A stretch of DNA of 64,000 bases from Eublepharis macularius (taxonomy: Eukaryota > Chordata > Lepidosauria > Squamata > Eublepharidae): assembly GCF_028583425.1 (NCBI RefSeq), contig NC_072791.1, forward strand, positions 46,197,368 through 46,261,367, read 5' to 3'. Made by a program: the position numbers and the translations under genes. This document shows, one piece after another, positions 11,621 through 27,399 of this stretch (position 1 is the stretch's first letter; every line of letters starts with the position of its first letter). The notes under the pieces are model-generated. The model was given only the letters and a program-made list of their open reading frames with translations, made no database searches and was not told the origin of the DNA.

Positions 11621-12523
11621 AGGCTCTCGAGGCCGGGCCCGCCCCTGCGCAGTCACCTGAGGGGGACGGGCCTGCTCTTCAAGGCCGCCCTGAGTGGCTG
11701 GAAGGAAGGCAGAGGCCGAGCTGGCCGGGGAGCTGTGGAAGCCCGGCTCCCCCTCAAGACGCTTGGGAGCCGTGCCAAAAGAGCCGACGCCGGCCTGTCC
11801 CCAGCTTGCAGCCCAGGCCCTGGGTATGGCGGGAACGGTGGCGCAGTCTAGAATGACACTTCTTTTGAGAAAAGCGCCGCTCATACCGGTAGGCATTGTC
11901 GCCAGGCAAACGATGCCCGCCTTCTTCGGAAGTGACAGATCCCACACAGGCCGTCAGACGTATGCGATCGGCGCGTTTCTTTGTGTGCGCGTGAACATTG
12001 GACGGCGTGAGGCTTTGAGATGCCAAATGATTTGTTGTTATTTTGTTTTGCAGCAAGTTAATTCCATTTAAATGCACAGACTTGGATTTGGAATGCGCAA
12101 AAATGAATGACACCAATACCCACAACGAGTATTCTTGTCATTCGTTTGTTTGTTGCAAAAAGTACACTTACTGCAGTGGTTGTTGCTTCAAAACTCGTGA
12201 GAGCTGCTGAAAAACCCGAGAACTGGACAAAGTTCTGGGAAGGCCCTGTTAGAACGGCCTGTACTGCGGTGGAGATTGTTGTAATAGGCTCGTTTCCCCT
12301 CCTGTGCAAGCACACGTGCCTGCATGTTACAGGTGCGTGCATCTGCTATTCTGTTTTGTAGAAACATTCCTGAGGTACCCTCCTCTGGCTCTCAGCATGA
12401 GTGAAAGGTGAAAACATGCTAACTGCTCTTGTTAAAGTTGCTTAAGGTACCAGCACCATTCAGGATTATAGTTTGCGAAGAGGGATGGATGATGGAACAA
12501 TTAACCTGATTTAATTAACAATA

Positions 12524-12548
12524 AACAACAACAACAACAACAACAACT
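12524..12548 (+). repeat. (AAC)n microsatellite
   Basis: A run of ACA/ACAACA units that forms the reverse-complement tail (GTTGTTGTT) of the minus-strand SINE next to it. Confidence 0.8.
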
Positions 12549-12765
12549 GTTTATATACTACTCTTATGGACAGATTAGTGCCCCACTCAGAGCTGTGAAC
12601 AAAATCAGCTTTGTCATCTCCACAGTGCAGCTGAGAGAACTGGGGCTGAGAGGAGTGCCTTACCCAAGGCCACCTCCTGAGCTCAAGGCAGTAGTGGGAT
12701 TTGGACCAGCAGAGTGCTGATTCGCAATCCAACCACTTAACCACTATGCTATTGCACTCTGCTTA
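12549..12765 (-). mobile_element. tRNA-derived SINE (minus)
   Basis: On the minus strand: GCATAGTGGTTAAGTGGTTGG, a B-box-like GGTCCAAATCC, then a body with CTCAGCCCCAGTTCTCTCAG and a GTATATAAACAGTTGTTG tail. The head is tRNA-like (A-box region TAGTGGTTAAGTGG). Confidence 0.65.
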
Positions 12766-12879
12766 GAGTTTAGTCTTGAGAAAAGATATTTAAAGTGGGA
12801 GGGATGAGCCCTCCATAGTCTGTTTCTTGTGAATCTAGCTTTCACTATTAATCTGTCTCATAAAAATACTAGTTTCAGG

Positions 12880-13004
12880 TGGGTAGCCACATTGGTCTGT
12901 AGTAGAAGAGCAAGATCTAGGTCCAATAGCACCTTAAAGACCAGTCGCTCCCAGGCTGAGAGAGTTTGGTTTTTAGGTGCTACTGGACCTGAATAAAAAT
13001 ATTA
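12880..13004. mobile_element. Penelope-derived foldback fragment
   Basis: GGTGGGTAGCCACATTGGTCTG starts the typical Penelope-end repeat. The inner part is bounded by AGGTCCAATAGCACCT (12920s) and its near complement AGGTGCTACTGGACCT (ends near 12993), giving a hairpin arrangement. Confidence 0.6.
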
Positions 13005-13034
13005 TGAATCTGTGATACAGCTACAGAACTGGAG

Positions 13035-13275
13035 ATCTGCTACAGCACTGTGGTTAAAAATGAGTCTGGAAGTCCATAGTTCAGATCTCACCTCTGTCAT
13101 GAATTCACAAACTATCTTAGAAAAAGTCAGTATATTTTCATAATGCCATCCTGTTGCAATACAAGGATAATACCAATCTTCCTTACATGGTTGTTAGCAA
13201 TGATTAGTGAGATCTTTTATGCAAAGCTATTTGGAACATACAAAAGCACTACATAAATGCTACTTGTTGTAGCTG
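13035..13275 (+). mobile_element. old tRNA-derived SINE (plus)
   Basis: CTACAGCACTGTGGTTAAAAATGAGTCTGG followed by TAGTTCAGATCTCACCTCTG (B-box trace), a diverged body and GTTGTAGCTGCTGTTCTTG at the end. Heavily mutated. Confidence 0.5.
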
Positions 13276-13657
13276 CTGTTCTTGTTATTGCATAAAGTGC
13301 TCCAGGACTTTTGAAACTAAAGAAAACATCTGGGGCAGGCAGGACGGGGGAAGCAAAATAAGTACACACTGAAAAACAAATAGTGCAAAACAAGAACTCA
13401 AAGCAGGAACAGAAACTCTTAAACTAAATCACGTTATTGCAAGTGCCCAATCTTTTTATAATTTTAACCCATTCTACACAGGCTTTTGTCTTGGTTATGC
13501 AAAGTTAGTAGTTTATAGTCTGAAACAGCCAGGAAGTGGATATTGCTCGCAAACATAAAACAGAAGTACTTTATATTGTCGAAGGCTTTCACGGCCGGAG
13601 AACGATGGTTGTTGTGGATTTTCCGGGCTGTATAGCCGTGGCCTTGGCATTGTAGTT

Positions 13658-13698
13658 CCTGACGTTTCGCCAGCAACTGTGGATGACATCTTCAGAGG
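13658..13698 (-). ncRNA. hammerhead ribozyme-like motif
   Basis: On the minus strand: CCU, CUGAAGA, a helix II segment, GAAAC, GUC, AGG. All conserved hammerhead core positions are present (CUGANGA and GAAA, with UC before the cleavage site). Helix I is 3 bp (CCU/AGG). Helix II has only 5 of 6 pairs (one of them G-U), and helix III is the minimal self-complementary ACGU, as in dimer-type Penelope hammerheads. Activity is uncertain because helix II is damaged. Confidence 0.55.
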
Positions 13699-13727
13699 TG
13701 TAGCACCAAAAGACAGAGATCTCTCAG

Positions 13728-13818
13728 TGTCACAGTGTGGAAAAGATGTTGGCAGGTCATTTATATCTACTCAGGAGGGGTGAGGTTGAGCTGCCAACAT
13801 CTTTTCCACACTGTGACA
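13728..13818. repeat. perfect 28-bp inverted repeat
   Basis: Arms 13728-13755 and 13791-13818 are exact complements (TGTCACAGTGTGGAAAAG... and its reverse) around a 35-base loop. RNA from this region would form a strong hairpin. Confidence 0.9.
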
Positions 13819-13967
13819 GATTAACCCGGGGTGTGGAAAAGTGACCTGGGCTTCAAATTTCCTCTCTTTCATGAAGTTTACTGTGTACCATTGGGTCAGC
13901 CACTCTTTCTCAACCTGAGCTACCTCACAATGTGTTTATTAATTGAAATGAAAAAAGAAATGATAGA

Positions 13968-14157
13968 GTTGCCAACCTCCAGATGGAGCCTGCAGTTTTT
14001 CTGGAATACAATTGATGTCCAAAGTACAGAGTTCAGTTCCCCTGGAGAAAATGGAAGCTTCAGGAGACAAACTCTATGGTATTCTGTAGATTCTAGGTAA
14101 AATTCCTTCCCAGATTCCTCACTGCACAGGCACCGCCCCCAAATATCCAGGAATTTC
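13968..14157 (+). mobile_element. MITE with GTTGCCAACCTCCAG termini
   Basis: Left GAGTTGCCAACCTCCAGATGG; interior CAGTTCCCCTGGAGAAAATGG; right ATATCCAGGAATTTCCC. The same family recurs at 19734, 40364, 44744 and 54993. Non-autonomous, and its ends resemble GGGTTGCCAAC inverted repeats. Confidence 0.7.
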
Positions 14158-14283
14158 CCATGCCACCATTGGCATGTATGATTCATCTGTCATCAGCATG
14201 AAACGGATGGGGACAAATAGTCTTGAGCGCCTTGGAGGAATCTCAGGGGAAACAATATTAAGTAAGTAGGTAGAATGCTTACA

Positions 14284-14515
14284 TCATTGATGGTCAAGAG
14301 TGCCATCAGGTAATAGCTGGTTTATGGCAACCCCTGCTGTGGTTTTCAAGGCAAAAGACTAAAAGGGAAGGTTTGCTGCTGCCTACCTCTGCATAGCGAC
14401 CCTTGTCATCCTTGGAGATCTCCCATCCAATCACTAACCAAGGCTGATACTGCTTAACTTCCAAGATGTGAAGAGATCAGGCTTGCCTGGGCTATCTAGG
14501 TCAGAGTACATACAT
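14284..14515 (-). mobile_element. 5S rRNA-derived SINE (minus)
   Basis: The plus strand reads GGAGATCTCCCATCCAATCACTAACC and then CTGCTTAACTTCCAAGATGTG, the complement of the 5S rRNA promoter region. The non-5S tail (ATGGCAACCCCTGCTGTGG...) is at the left. Confidence 0.8.
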
Positions 14516-15343
14516 TATTAGGAACAATGTTATTCTGGAAGTGAACCATTCTCAGAAAGGTCATGGCATACTGAATTATAAAAACTTCTTTCCTCCAAGG
14601 TTGTTGAAAAACAAGTAGTAGTATGTATGTGCGGGGGGGGGGGGCGTGAATCTGTCACTTGCCTGAAGCACTTGAGTCTTTCTTGTACCAGGCTGAAATG
14701 TCTCCGTGCCAGTTCTCAACTGCAGCAAGCACTTGAGTGTATTTTCCTAACAGATTCAAGATAAACCAATCAGATGGCCTTAAGCAAAGGTAAAGGAGGC
14801 CTCCCTTCTTAGAGCTTCTGCTCACTTATCTGCAGTGATCTAGGATGTTTCCAGGTGAGTCAGAGCTAAACTGATTTCTGAAGATCATCTGAATTGCCCA
14901 TCACCAATATGAGGTGGATATGAATAAATTGTCAACTCCATGAACAGAAATATTTCCACCCACTCATTTCAACCCTAATGGAAATATATCATCATGTTTT
15001 TACAGAACATTGACAGCAGGTTGTTTCCTGGAGCATGTGGAACTGACTGTTGCTGAGGTCAGGATAGTGGTCTAAAATTAAACCCTTAGGCTGCAGCTAT
15101 GAATGGCTGGGCAGTTTAAATTCAATAGAAGCCAGTGGGATTGAAATAGGCCAACTGGGTGCAGGAATTCCATCCAGGTCTGGCCTGATGTGGCTATTCT
15201 TATGCTCATGGAAAGATTTAAAGAGGATCAGAGGTGTAAGCAGTGATCTGCTAAATCAGGACTCAAATTTATCCTAAATTCAAGACTGCCCCACCTTTCT
15301 ATTGTGAATATAAAAACAATGACCTAATGTATATACTGCCCAA

Positions 15344-15432
15344 TGCATCTGATAAAGAGAGCTCAGATTTGTGGAACTTTATATGCTAAAATAAATTTTG
15401 TTAATCTGTAAGGTGCCACTGGACTATTTTTG
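15344..15432 (+). mobile_element. Penelope-like 3' end with decayed hammerhead
   Basis: GCATCTGATAAAGAGAGCTC...ATATGCTAAAATAAATTTTG...AAGGTGCCACTGGAC matches the 3' end of the element at 62600. Helix I (GCAT/ATGC) is intact but two core bases differ (CUGAUAA, GGAA), so the ribozyme is probably dead. Confidence 0.65.
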
Positions 15433-15821
15433 CCTGCTGCAAACTAATTTTCTACACAGCTATAATTATCATTCCGTTTTATATGGACTTTATTGTTGGA
15501 AACCATTCTGAGTATAGATTACAGAAAAGTGGCAAAGCAGCTTTGGAAATGAGACACATACAAATATATCTTCTTTGGGTTCAGGCATGGTATCACACAA
15601 TACTTCCCCCTGAACCAGCACAGCTCCACGATATCCATTCCCTCCCTGGAAGAACAGGGTTTTGGTTCACAGGCCTATTTCGTTTTCTGCTCCAGGGCTC
15701 TCTCCCCTGACAGTTCTTCCCAGTGTCTTCTAATCTCTGTATTGTTTCTCCAGTCTTCCACAATATGCTATGCCTTGATATGCCACGGCCCTTCTTTAAC
15801 TCATGGATGAGCACATGGGTA

Positions 15822-15980
15822 GTTCATAGAATCTTAGAATCATAGAGTTGGAAGGGGCCTTACAGACCATCTGCTCAATGCTATGCCCTCCTAATCCTAG
15901 ATGGCCACTCCATATTTAGGCATAGTTCTCTGCTAACAAGATGGACCATCCTGCTATATCCCAGCAACCCGTATTGTATC
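15822..15980 (-). mobile_element. CR1 3' end fragment (minus)
   Basis: AGAATCTTAGAATCATAGAG then TTGGAAGGGGCCTTACAGACCATCTGCTCAA is the complement of the CR1 3' terminus, with its ATTCTAAG-type short repeats at the end. Confidence 0.8.
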
Positions 15981-16247
15981 TTTCACATTCTAGCTGTGTT
16001 TGTTGCAACAAAAATGAAAAGAAGCCTTGTGGCACAGGATCTGCTACCCTAGTTAAAGCCTAGGCCTGGCCAGAGGTGGGGCAGTGGGTGAATGAGACAG
16101 AGAGCACGTCCAGATGCTGCTGGAGAAACAATCTGAAGGTTAAGAGCCAAATTGCTCTTGGCCCTTCATTCTTAGTCTATTGCTTGCCTGCCACCTGTAG
16201 TCTGGGTGGACTGCCATGATGAATACCAGACCAGCTTAAGATACTTT

Positions 16248-16335
16248 CAGTGCAATCTTAAGAGCACTTTTCTGGGAGTAAGCACAATTGAGTAAAATGG
16301 GACTTATTTATAAGTATACCTGCTCAGGATTGCTC
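16248..16335. mobile_element. short palindromic MITE copy
   Basis: Starts CAGTGCAATCTTAAG, ends CTCAGGATTGCTCCC; diverged member of the ACAGTGCAATCCTAA family. Confidence 0.5.
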
Positions 16336-16397
16336 CCTTTGTGTACCTTTTGATTTCCCCCACTTCTTTATGCTGCATTTTGTTTATTTAACTTAAA

Positions 16398-16452
16398 ACA
16401 GTACAATCCTAAACACGATATTTAGGATTGTACTGCTTAGGATTGCACTGTA
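16398..16452. mobile_element. rearranged short palindromic MITE
   Basis: ACAGTACAATCCTAAACACG then TTTAGGATTGTACTG, a complete mini-foldback, followed at once by a second right end CTTAGGATTGCACTGTAG. Confidence 0.65.
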
Positions 16453-16477
16453 GAAGTTTGACCCAGATGGAGAAACA

Positions 16478-16548
16478 ATCTTAGAATCATAGAGCTGGAA
16501 GGAGCCTTGCAGACCACCTAGTCCAACCCCCTGGGTCAAAAAGCCATG
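16478..16548 (-). mobile_element. CR1 3' end fragment (minus)
   Basis: TCTTAGAATCATAGAGCTGG...TGCAGACCACCTAGTCCAACCCCC is the complement of the CR1 3' terminus; about 70 bp. Confidence 0.8.
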
Positions 16549-17444
16549 AAATGTAAGAGATACATTCTGTAAAGTTCAAAGTGTAAAAGATAAAGCAGGG
16601 CAGCCATTCAGAACAGCTATTTCTAGATAAGATTCCTACATTACTGTTACTGTGAATGCTCATTCATTTTCTTCCATACATGTGAAATCTCTATAGAAAT
16701 GTTATAGTTCGTAACACCTGCATTTCATGTTTTTTTGTACCAACTTTACATTTTACATTTACAGTTTACACCTACCCCAGTTATACAGCTGTGCAACTCC
16801 AGGATTACTGGAATAATTGATCCAGTCCAGTTAGCCACTTCAGGCCTGGTTTTGGAATGGACACTGCCCTAATGGATGACCTTTGGCAGGAGAGAAACAG
16901 GGAGCAAATTAGAGATGTGATTTGCTTCATTCTGTTCTGAGCTGCTTCTGGTAAATTTTGGCTGTTCAATGCTTAAAGCTGAGTTGCCAGTGCATTAGTT
17001 AACTTCATCTAGTTCATCTCTAAAGTTATTCCTTGTATAGCTCTGCAGAAGCCTGTGAGACTATGCTATGATGAATCATTTGAAGATTGCAGCGTTTGGA
17101 AACCCTTTAGCCCAGATTACAAAACCTCCTTTGCTTGCACAAAACAAGGACCTTCTGCCTTGTCTTTATCATGAAGGTGATAACCAGCTCATTTGAGGGT
17201 CATTGTGGAGATGTTTCTAAATGTCCTTGTCAGATCAGCAAGATGGATCTGTTGGCAGCAAATTTTAAGCTCTACCCCCAGTATGTTTGTTACATGTATC
17301 CCTTTCACCTATATAGAAAGAATGCACTGAGCTCAATCGGACAGATATGAAGGAAAAAAGGAATAATAGAAAAGAGGGCGCCATTGTGTTGCAAAAATGC
17401 TTTGGTTCATTTTGACCTGGTAGGGAATGAAAAGAAAGATGCAT

Positions 17445-17780
17445 GCCCTGATAGCCTTGTAACTTGACTACTGTCATGCATTGTATGTGGAGCTGACCAT
17501 TAAGGTTGTTTCAAACCTGCAGTAAGTTCAGAATGCAGCAGCTTGATTGACTTGTGATGTTAACCATAAGAAGCATGCTGGACCAATTCTGCATGAACTC
17601 CTGTGGTTAAATTTATACATCTGAGATAAATTCAGTTTGCTGATCCTTACCTTTAAATTAAGAACATTACAATCTGAGTTTTGGATACTTCTCCCATATG
17701 TACTTCCTAAGACACAGAACTAAGTATCTTTTGATAGCCCCTGCCATCCAACATTTTTCTGTTGTAGCCCCTCAAGTTAC
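17445..17780 (+). mobile_element. L2-type LINE fragment, degraded
   Basis: Contains TGCATTGTATGTGGAGCTGACC and CTGCAGTAAGTTCAGAATGCAGCAGC, the DNA behind the L2 3' region motif ALYVGLP...LQxVQNAAA. Many disruptions. Confidence 0.55.
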
Positions 17781-18584
17781 ATAATTACATAATCAAGTTA
17801 CAAGTTACATAATCTACTGCTTATAAACTTTGCCGCATATGGGACTGTAGCTCTTTTAAATACATCTGTTTATTTACACAAGTGGTCTGTTTAATGTAAT
17901 CTTTTGTTCTTAGTTTATTATAAAGACAGCTTGTCTCTACTGAATTTATTGTATTGCTGTTTTATCAATTTTTAATTAAAAATGCCCTTGTCCTGAAAAT
18001 CACTTCATTGAAAGGCTCATGATAAATTCAAAAAATAAATGAGAATGTCCTTTCATACTGTTATGACACAATTCAGAGGTAGATTAGATCGTTGTAGTGA
18101 CAATGGTTTAGGATGACGTTATGCCGCACAGAGAGAACTGACAGCTGATGGTTCTTGGTGTTATGTACTATAAACATGACAAATGCAATCTTAAGCAGAG
18201 TTCTATACTTTAAACTTCAGTAAACTTAGAACACTGTAACTCTGTTAGACTATTTACTGGAATAGTAAATTCATTTTCTGTGTAGCCCTTTACATTCACA
18301 CCAGTAATCACTAATGTTGTAACTCTTAAAATATTGTAAACCCATTGAATCTTAAAGGAAGGTGTTTTTATTATGTCTATTTTCTACTTTTCAACTACAA
18401 AGTCTTCAAAGCAGCTTGTAATGCTTTAAAAGATTATCTAATTTTCTCCTCTTCCCTCCCATTCCCAATAAAATTGCAATTCTATGCACATTTACTTGGG
18501 ACAAAAGGCCTCATTAAATTCAGTGGAGTATGCTTACTTAGTCTGGAGGTTTTTATCTGTGATGCTGGACTTGAGGCAGTTTGT

Positions 18585-19250
18585 GCTTCCCACTTTTGAT
18601 GGGATTCAGTTGATCCTTGCAGACTTGGTTAAGAGCCTAGGGGTTATACTGGATCCAGCATTGCTGCTAGAGGTTAATGCTGCTGCAAAAAAAGAGCCTT
18701 CTTCTATCTCAGTCCAGCCCGAAGCATAGATCTTGACATGGCTGATCTGGCCACCTGGATCCACACTACGGGAACGTACTGTAATGCACTCTATGTAGGT
18801 CTTACCTTGAAGTCAACACAGAGAATGCAGTTGGTGCAGAAAGCCACACAGTTCGATTAGTAGCAGCAGCTAGGCCTGAAAATACGTATTACTCCCATTC
18901 TTCAGTCACTCTGTTGGCTACCTATCAGTTACTGAGCTCAGTTCAAAGTTTTGGCTATACAAAGCCCTTCATGGCCTTGGTCCCTCATATTTACAGGATC
19001 ACCTCTCTCCCTATGCTCTGCCACAGCAGCTTCCCACATCTGAACAAGGTCTTCTGCAGGTACCATCCAGCAAACAGGCAAAATCAACAGCAGCCTGTAC
19101 AAGCACATTCTCTATGGTGGCCCCCACCTTGTGCACTGGCCTGCATGAAGAGGTCAGGAAAACTCCCACTCTCTGGGTTTTCTGCAAACTATGCAAAATT
19201 GAATTATTCAGGAGGGCTTTTCAAAATAAGTAATAGGGCTGTGCTGTAAG
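18585..19250 (+). mobile_element. L2-type LINE 3' fragment, degraded
   Basis: Pieces in frame read SLGVILDPALLLE, then ALYVGLTLKSTQRMQLVQKA, then ITPILQSLCWLP, in the order expected for the end of an L2 reverse-transcriptase ORF (LGVxLDxxL, LYxGLP, LQLVQNAA, HWLP). It lies in the spacer between NPC2 and ISCA2. Confidence 0.75.
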
Positions 19251-19733
19251 GAAATAGCTTAGAGAGATGCTTTGGTAAAGAGACAGGGACTGTAGACTAC
19301 ACTACTAAGTACTGTCTGTTGTTGAAAGTATGCTACTACTGGGTAGTTTCAGTGTTGTTCACTATGTCATGTTTTGTTTCATTGTTTCAGCTCTGTATAG
19401 GATTTCTGCTGTTTTCCGTTTTCTGCAATCCATTACTCTTCTGTATTGTTTATTGAATGCCCCAGCTGATTGTATTAACTTACACTGTATAATCGAACCT
19501 TGAGACTCAGTAAAAAAAGGTAGACTATAAATAACACAAATAAATAAACAAAGTGCTGTAGTGTACACAGAATCCTGGATGATCAAACCAAGATAAATGT
19601 AAGCTTATTTTCTCTGAATTCAATTCAATGGATAAGACTGCACTCTGAACACTTCTAAATCAGATCTGTTCAGAAGCCCCATTTTATTCCATGCCACTTA
19701 CTTCCAGAAAAAAGGGTTCTTTTAATCGAAGGT

Positions 19734-19914
19734 AGGGCTGCTAACCTCTGGGTGGGTCTTGGAAATCTCCCGTAATTACAACTGATCTCCAGATGAAAAA
19801 GGTCAATTCCCCTTGAGAAGACGGCTGCTTGAGGCCACGTTATACCTTGCTGAGCTCCTCAGGCTCCGTCCTTAAATCTCCAGGAATTTCCCAATACAGA
19901 GTTGGCAACCCTAC
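19734..19914 (+). mobile_element. MITE of the GTTGCCAAC family
   Basis: AGGGCTGCTAACCTCTGGGTGG...ATCTCCCGTAATTACAACTG...AATCTCCAGGAATTTCCCAA and a right end GAGTTGGCAACCCT that complements the family's left end. Confidence 0.7.
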
Positions 19915-20359
19915 AAGTAGAAAGAACAGCTAGTGAACTGCTAATTCCGTTTTGGAGAAACGACAGGAGTACCAAGGGAGGAATTAAATACAGAAATGCA
20001 TGATCCAAAAGGGTAAAGGTTTTGAATAGTTTTCAAATTATTTCGAGACAATTTTTCAAAACGAAAATAGCAGTCTAGGCTATTCAATGATGATTATATC
20101 CTCTAAGTTAGTGGAAGTTCTTCCCTTGGCATCGCAGCGCCATCTAATCAAAATACTTAATAAAGGAGCAGGTAGCATATATGGTATTTTCCACCAATCC
20201 CCCCCCCCCCCCAAGATTTTCTCCGTGCGACATACGACACTCCCCTTCTCCAGCTATATGTGAAATGGCTTCATTCTGTCATATGACTTCTTCCGCCACA
20301 CTTCCCTCCTTTCCAATGGGACAAGCCTATTCAATTCTATACCCAATAGATGTTTGGTA

Positions 20360-20390
20360 GGGGCGGGACATAAGGCACGTTTCTACCAAT
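20360..20390 (+). promoter_or_regulatory. ISCA2: ISCA2 promoter elements (GC box, CCAAT box)
   Basis: GGGGCGGGA at 20360-20368 and CCAAT at 20386-20390 lie about 30-60 bp before the ISCA2 start codon, in a short CG-enriched stretch. There is no TATA box. This suits a constitutive mitochondrial gene; transcription start is inferred to be close to 20395-20410. Confidence 0.55.
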
Positions 20391-20416
20391 TACGAGGCAG
20401 TAGTGCGGAGAGCAAG

Positions 20417-26312
<5,896 letters not shown>

Positions 26313-27363
26313 TTGAGCTTTTCCTCGTGGACTCTGGTGGATGCTGAGTGATTACTGGTTGCCTTTTTTCTCTTCAGTTTGTTTGAACAACTGTGTAGTC
26401 TGTTGTATGATGGAAGCACCAGCACCTCTCAGAACTCTAGATTGGGCAGAATCTCTTAATGGGAGTTGATCTCTCCAGGACAAGGTGTGAAATAGACTTG
26501 TCTCCTTTGTCCTTCTCGAATCACCATGCAACTTCCCAGTATGACCCTGATGATTTCCATGTAGCATTTAAAATAGCCTGCTGTGTAAAGAGATATTTGT
26601 ACATACTTTTGTACTTTGCCATGTTTTATGATTGTTTAAATTATACATATGTTGCATCTAACTTTTGTGTATGTCAGCAGCTTTTTCACATTTGATTTGA
26701 GCACAAATTAGTAAATGGAGGGAGTTGATAGATGCCTTCTGGTCCTGTCCCCGATGACCATGCTTTCAAAAGCACAGTTTTCATGAAGCCTACATGTATA
26801 TGCTGAATACATGTAGATTTCAATATGGATAATACAGGACCCTGGAAAATTGTGAGCCTGTGGAGTTAGAAGTAAGGCCTGTAGACACATCTCCTGTCTC
26901 CCCACCCTGTGCATTTGTTGAAACATATGATAAGGGCCTTTGTATAAAATATGCACAAATGCTGTCGGAACTAGACATGAGATTCTCAAGTGTCTCACTT
27001 GGGATCCCACCAAACACTTCTGCTGATGGAAGTATTTCTGTCAGCAGAGCATGACTGTCTCGCCTTCCCCCTCTCAAGTCCCTTTCCTCTACCCAAATTC
27101 TGCTCTGATGGGAAGGAATGGGACTGCCAGGACCAGCAGGAGTCAGCTGATAGTGGAAGAAAAAAATTGTCCCCCCCCCTTCTGTCAATGGAAATTCTCT
27201 GTGGGACTGAATCCAGTTTGCTTGCCTACAGTTGGTTATTTGCTGACTCTGGGACTCCACGTATTTTCCTCCGAACATTTAAATCTATAGCACCAGATTA
27301 TTTCCTTTCCTGTGCTCCAGCTCCAAGCAAATCAATTTTCAACATCTAAGACAAAGGGAAGGA

Positions 27364-27369
27364 AATAAA
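27364..27369 (+). terminator. ISCA2: candidate ISCA2 polyadenylation signal
   Basis: AATAAA about 1.05 kb after the ISCA2 stop codon. No clear earlier canonical hexamer was noticed, though variants could be used. Assignment tentative. Confidence 0.35.
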
Positions 27370-27399
27370 CAAGTAGAAAAGGAGGATTGGTATTTATAT

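Larger units (their letters stand above)
11290..12030. promoter_or_regulatory. NPC2: CpG-rich block at the NPC2 5' end
   Basis: The density of CG dinucleotides is much higher than in flanking DNA, especially 11470-11660 and 11740-11990. It covers NPC2 exon 1 and several hundred bases upstream, so it is the likely promoter. GC boxes (CCCGCCCC near 11638) and a palindromic CTGCGCAG near 11645 resemble SP1- and NRF1-type sites. Overlapping open frames on both strands here look like by-products of the base composition. Confidence 0.75.
13571..13818 (-). mobile_element. Penelope-like element end with hammerhead-like motif
   Basis: Matches a dispersed reptilian repeat with TTGTCGAAGGCTTTCACGG, CCTGACGTTTCGCCAGC and CTTCAGAGGTGTAGCACC. 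Read on the minus strand it contains a hammerhead-like core (separate entry). Its plus-strand right part is a perfect 28-bp inverted repeat. Assignment to Penelope-like elements rests on recalled family features. Confidence 0.65.

Noticed and set aside
11480-12125. Several overlapping frames of 100-125 residues upstream of NPC2
   Set aside because: They lie in the CpG-rich promoter block, are open on both strands at once and resemble no family; base composition explains them.
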